Below are positions 59,635 through 64,000 of a stretch of 64,000 nucleotides of DNA, in pieces. A program made the translations under genes and the position numbers. Numbering within the stretch: the stretch's first letter is position 1; every line of letters begins with the position of its first letter. Under the pieces are notes generated by a model. That model was not told where the DNA came from. It ran no database searches and saw only the letters and a list, made by a program, of their open reading frames with translations. Origin of the DNA: Agriotes lineatus (Eukaryota > Arthropoda > Insecta > Coleoptera > Elateridae); the NCBI GenBank assembly GCA_940337035.1, contig OW679197.1, forward strand, positions 54,023,903-54,087,902, given 5' to 3'.

Positions 59635-60480
59635 AAATATATCAATTTCTGTATTTGAAACAAAAATTCAATAACGTGGGACTATTTTCAAAAACTAATT
59701 GGATATATTGACATTCTGTCAACAGAATTGGGCAATATCTTTGCTACATGTATCCGAGATACGAATCAGTGTTATATATGTATCTTCCATCGTAATAGAG
59801 ATACGTAAGCTGGAAGAGTCGTGTTTTATGTATCATTGATACGAAAAATGTATCATGTATCGTTGCTACCGATTTGGCTGATTTTGCCCAAGATTTTTTT
59901 AAATATTTTTTATATTGGTTATCTAGATATATGTTTACAGTTTTATTTTGTTTTAAATACTTTCGCAATTGATTTTAACGTTTGAATATGTGTAAGGTAA
60001 TTAAAGTACGACTGATTTGTTATTTTTGTACAAATGTAGGTATCAACTAATGTGAATAACTAATGTTTTGTAAAAGCCTTATCAAAAATAGCATCTGGTC
60101 TTTGTAATTACCTACAAGATTCTTATAATTATCGGAAACAGAACTGGAAAGGAAAAAATGTACAGGTCTGGAAAACTGACAATAATAATTAGGCATGTGG
60201 ATTTCGTTCAGAGGAGATTTTCAATTTTCTGGAGAACGATAATGATTCAAATGGTAGGACATAGTAAATAATTTGTTAGTTAAGCTTAAGAAAATGTAAT
60301 ATGCGCCTCAGGGTGAACTTATATTTGAACTGTTTCTTGGAAACTCTCAAAGCTACTAGTAGTGAAGAGGAAGACGAAAGGTTCAGTTTCTATGGGTTCA
60401 CAATCAACAAAAAAGTCAAGTTTACCTAAGATTCAAAACTGCTTAGAATTCTATAAAATCTCTAATAAATCACTAAAGGT
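59635..60480. other. AT-rich DNA with a possible degraded palindromic element
   Basis: Between 59728 and 59892, GTATC and GATAC words alternate. GGGCAATATCTTTGCTAC near the left roughly mirrors GTTGCTACCGATTTGG...TTGCCC near the right. This could be an old foldback MITE. No duplication is evident, and nothing else was recognised. Confidence 0.3.
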
Positions 60481-60484
60481 AATT

Positions 60485-60517
60485 TAAAAGAGGGCCCAGA
60501 CTAGAGCCCTGCGGTGC
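60485..60517 (-). pseudogene. LINE reverse-transcriptase motif remnant
   Basis: On the minus strand eleven codons read APQGSSLGPLL, the conserved RT block usually written xPQGSxLGPLLF in Jockey/CR1-group retrotransposons. Flanking codons are interrupted by stops within a few residues. It is a small relic rather than a usable enzyme. Confidence 0.5.
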
Positions 60518-60529
60518 TTTCGATGCTCA

Positions 60530-61500
60530 GAGATAAGAAAAAACTACACGCTCCCTGCCATCTGGCGGAAAAATAAGAACTATGAAGCAAATAACCAAGG
60601 TAAACAATAGTTTCTAATTTCTACTAAGAGTACTAATTGAAGCTTTTCGAATGTTTGGTTTGCCAAAAACAATAGAAAGTTAAAGTTGCCGTTTCATGCA
60701 ATAGTTACAGTGTTTGACATAATATGTTAAAGGAATGCTCCGTTGAAACCATTATTGTGTTTGTAATATCACATTAAAGTTTCATATAATCAAGTACCTC
60801 TGTGCTCGGCGCTACGAGTAATAGCAAGGCAGAGAACTATAACAGCCAGATGAATAGTAAACGATTCCTGTTCCGTGAAGGTTAACTTTGAAATCATGCA
60901 AATTTCGTCGTATTAAGCAATGCGTATATTTACTACATGATTGTGGCTCTCAGTAGGTTATGGCAAGCGAAATTTGGCAACTAATGGGAGACACATTTTG
61001 ATATAGTAAACAACTAGGTATTTTTAAGTTGGGTCCATAATAATAGCCATTGCTTGCTGCTTGCTATTTCAAATATATTTGAAATCGCAAACGGCACCCT
61101 GAGGATTTCTATATCATAACATTGGTGTTTTTGGAGTTTTAGGATGGCCGTTCTAATGAGCAATTTATGTAACTCACATGTGAAAGTCTAAATCTGTAAA
61201 ACGTCTTCCACTGTGGCCTAAATTTTAGGTGTATAAATATCAATATCGAGACATCTGACCAATTTTCCTGTTTACATTACATACAAAAAAATGACACACT
61301 CTGTACGTGTTTGCTTTACGTCGGTTTCATTGGCGATTTATGTGACTGTGAGCTTGCGTACGGAATTTTTCCAAAAATTGAAACTCTTCAAAATGCTAGT
61401 TTAAGTGTAAAATCTACTTTATTTATTATGTCCCAGTGGTAGAATACTCAAATAGAACATAAAAAGTATAAAATATTTTCACCACCCTTGAACTCACGTC
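60530..61500. other. AT-rich non-coding DNA
   Basis: Nothing recognised apart from the adjacent RT relic. No tandem structure and no RNA gene were seen. Confidence 0.3.
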
Positions 61501-61502
61501 AT

Positions 61503-61796
61503 AGTGGGTGATCCCTTTATTTGTAGCGAAGCATCATTTGCTAATTATGCATTCAAATTAATTTGTAAAATTGTGAACGATCCGAATAAGTGGCTTTTAG
61601 TACTTGTTGGTACGTTGGTTACGTCAGTAGATGTTATTTTACATCTAATACTACATGTGCATTTTCGGTTTCCACATCAACCAGCAGGGATTATTGTGTT
61701 TTATGCGAAAAGACAGCATATTTTTGTCTTTAGTATAGAAATAGGAGTAAAATTATTATTGGAACTTGTAAGAGAAACAAGACAAGGAAAAGGTAA
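61503..61796 (+). CDS. Weak candidate exon of an unidentified membrane protein
   Basis: An open frame without stops runs to 61851. The track-style start at 61504 is GTG, so no ATG supports it as a first exon. A possible acceptor is TCACGTCATAG just before 61503, and a donor GGAAAAG|GTAAGC ends it near 61793-61796. The peptide includes GDPFICSEASFANYAFKLIC and a hydrophobic run WLLVLVGTLVTSVDVILHL that could span a membrane, then ELVRETRQGKG. The upstream polypyrimidine tract is poor and no family is recognised. It could equally be a chance open frame or a transposon piece. Confidence 0.25.
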
Positions 61797-61859
61797 GCTA
61801 ATTATAATCAAGGACCCCATCTGGATAAGAGTCCCATTAAGATCTAGCTAACATTCTTC

Positions 61860-62685
61860 CACTTTTACTAACGAAAACAACTACTGGAAATTTACCACAA
61901 ACAATTCCAAATCTTGCAAGATAGCTAGCAACAAAGGCTTATTAAAATGCTTCAGGAGAACGTGCGCATCGCTAAACAATAACCAACCATTCATTGCGTT
62001 GATGCACCTAGTTTCACAACGATTGCAAGACTCGCGTTTTGAAAGTAAGCGCAGCGAGCGAGAAAATTAAATTGTGGATGTGACAGGAAAACGTGCTGGT
62101 AATTAGCGAAATGTGGTTATCGAGCGCCGGTAACTGAAATTACAAGGTGCAGTGACTCATTGAGCTATTTGACATTACCGCTACTGACTCATTATATGTG
62201 CATCAGTCACCATGGAGCTGACATTCTTTTCGAACGGCATTAACTGACGTGTTTTCCCCGGCGTAGTTTCTTAAATTTGAGTAATTGCACTACTTTTCAG
62301 CGAATGTCATTGTTTTGCAGGGTTTGAGATTGCTGTGATAATTGGATGGCCAGAACCATTTGTTCTGCAACTCATTGTTTATTGTGTTGGGTGTTTATGG
62401 CTTTGCTGTCTGATGGCACCTGCCATGTGCAAGCTATAAACGAATAATAATGGGCAATGAAGCCAGCATGATGGATGAGTCTAAATTTGAAGCAACAGAT
62501 TTATTGCACCACTTCAGTGCATATTGCTAAGACTTCAACAAACTCATTCCGAATCAAAAACTTAATCAATGATTTTAAACAAGACGCGAATTATATTTAA
62601 AAAAGGAGGAAGAAGAAATTGCACCACATATTCTGTATCGATTGTACTAATTAAGACCAATCCATAACTATTAAATCTTTTGGAA
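61860..62685. other. Non-coding DNA
   Basis: No gene or repeat was recognised on either strand. Confidence 0.3.
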
Positions 62686-62689
62686 AATG

Positions 62690-63780
62690 GAAAATGAGGA
62701 ACGGATCTCTACAAGAAGGTAAAAGCAATTGGATTGGGCTGCTAGTAAAAAACCACTGCAAAAAAAAACTGATTAAGAAGCACCGGATTGACCGGATGAC
62801 AAATAAAGATGACAAATTTGGAATCATCAAAGTTATCGAAGACTTCAATACAAATAGTACAACTAAGGTAATTACGCCTAAAGAGCTCACAGAACCAATA
62901 AAAATAGATAAAGGAATAAGACAAGGGGACTTTCTCAGCCCCATCCTGTTTAATCTAATAATGGACAAGCTTATTGATGCAGTAAGACACAAAGAATGAT
63001 ACAAAATAGGCAATAAGAACATAAACATAATCTGCTATGCAGACGATGCGGTTCTAATAGCCAAAAGTTAAGACAACCTGCAGAGACTTCTACACCAATT
63101 TAACGTCACCAGTAAACATTATAACATAGAGATCTCTACGCAGAAAACTAAGTTAATGGTCATAAGTAAAGAGCCAGTCAGATGTAAATTAGAGATAGAT
63201 GGAAAAATCATAGAGCAGGTTATGAAGTTGAACTACCTAGGTGTAGAAATAACAAGCAACAGAAATCTAATAGCTGAAGTACCAAAACAAAAGACAAAAG
63301 CATTACAAACAGTAGGCCGGCTACATGATACAGTATGGAATAATAAATATATGAACCTAGACAGCAAGATGAAAATCTACAGAGCCATAGTAAGACCCAT
63401 ACTTACCTATGCGACTGAGACTCGAGCGGAAACCAAAAAGACAAAGCAAAAACAAAGAAGCGCGGAAATGAAAATCCTAAGAAGAGCGGTAGGAGTTACA
63501 CTGAGGGATAGAAATAGAAGTGAAGAGATAAGACAAAACTGCGGTATGCAAGATGTAGTGAAATGGATAAAAACCAGGAAGAAAGAATAGGACAACCATG
63601 TAGAAAGGATGCAAGATAACCGGCTTGAAAAAATCTGCAAGAACTGTAAACCCCCTGGAAGCAGACTGCCTGGACGACCTCCCAACCGGTGGGCAGAGAG
63701 CTGGATATCATCATCAGTAGAATAAAAAGGCCAAGCCAACCAGAAGAAATCCTAGGCAAAAGAGGAAGAAGAAGAAGAAA
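62690..63780 (+). pseudogene. LINE ORF2 reverse-transcriptase pseudogene with (GAA)n tail
   Basis: One frame from about 62797 encodes RT blocks: FGIIKVIEDFNTNSTTKV, KELTEPIKIDKGIRQGDFLS and PILFNLIMDKLI. The catalytic YADD follows at 63036-63047, and then the thumb and C-terminal region (KLNYLGVEITS, KMKIYRAIVRPILTYATET, LRRAVGVTLRDRNRSEEIR, PGSRLPGRPPNRWAESW). Premature stops are TGA at 62997-62999, TAA at 63069-63071 and TAG near 63588. The endonuclease and front of the RT are missing. A GAAGAAGAA tail at about 63756-63780 marks the 3' end. The copy is inactive, although the catalytic motif itself is intact. The clade is not assigned; it differs from the truncated copy at 24.4 kb. Confidence 0.88.
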
Positions 63781-63784
63781 ACAG

Positions 63785-64000
63785 TTTTACCAAAACAGGC
63801 ACTCAGAATGTTATAAACCTACACGGAAGGAGAGTTAATTAGAGAAACGAAAAATCAGCAGTTAGATTGCATAGAAATAGCAGAAACAACAAAGAAAGGA
63901 CGAAGACTATAACAGAGAGAGGAAGGGTATTAGCTGTTTTGATTAGAGTCAAAACCACAGAGAGAGAGGAGGCTAAAAATCTGTCCACATAAATTATATC
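63785..64000. other. Purine-rich sequence at the window end
   Basis: A-rich and GA-rich sequence, including an AGAGAGAGAGG run near 63957. It may be related to LINE 3' sequence, but no motif supports this. Confidence 0.3.

Noticed and set aside
62690..63780. Active retrotransposon
   Set aside because: Three in-frame stops and loss of the endonuclease region, although the YADD motif is intact.

Overview
The window looks like a piece of an insect nuclear genome, most likely a beetle. The base composition is AT-rich, non-coding sequence dominates, one 50-base intron is visible, and there are many decayed transposons and private tandem-repeat arrays. A run of 100 N at 37175-37274 marks a scaffold join. 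The species assignment is inference. The insect origin is well supported by the one clear protein-coding gene, an orthologue of Drosophila bark beetle (bark, also called anakonda).

Genes. On the minus strand, two consecutive exons (38579-38742 and 37275-38528) encode an SRCR domain, right-handed beta-helix repeats and a CUB-like stretch of Bark, a large septate and tricellular junction protein. The coding sequence runs into the N gap, and I do not see the remaining exons on the far side. About 1.6 kb away, also on the minus strand, lies a GC-rich and CpG-rich block (about 35150-36340) that looks like a promoter. It holds at least two plausible small exons (35569-35634 and 35197-35266) joined by consensus splice sites. 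I could not name this gene. A third candidate, an open exon-like stretch at about 61503-61796 (plus), is weak. I found no full-length gene, functional tRNA, rRNA or CRISPR array.

Layout. 1-3.4 kb: AT-rich, with one decayed palindromic MITE. 3.4-10.1 kb: a ~175-180 bp satellite split by a 3.04 kb transposon with perfect 16-bp ends and an 8-bp target duplication, itself carrying a 772-bp foldback element with 9-bp duplications. 10.1-17.4 kb: mostly single-copy DNA plus a retroviral-type LTR end with primer-binding site. 17.4-19.0 kb: a 1.58 kb foldback transposon filled with short tandem repeats and flanked by a 7-bp duplication. 19-23.7 kb: single-copy DNA and two palindromic MITEs. 23.7-28.8 kb: old ~300 bp repeat array with an inserted LINE 3' end. 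31.6-34.1 kb: ~60 bp repeat array. 35-38.7 kb: the gene-bearing segment. 40-43.6 kb and 45.7-46.5 kb: LINE debris and another ~60 bp array. 44.5 kb: a clean hAT MITE. 46.8 kb: a 5S-rRNA-derived repeat. 47.5-48.3 kb: hAT transposase remains. 49.3 kb: tRNA-like sequence. 49.5-50.0 kb: a nearly perfect 459-bp palindrome. 55.3-59.6 kb: a ~178 bp satellite holding a 260-bp palindromic MITE. 62.7-63.8 kb: a LINE reverse-transcriptase pseudogene.

How it fits together. Apart from the Bark exons and the promoter block, the DNA appears to be intergenic or intronic sequence shaped by local tandem amplification and nested transposon insertion. Six tandem-repeat families share no unit that I can recognise. 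Repeat boundaries were read by eye and are approximate unless a target-site duplication fixes them.
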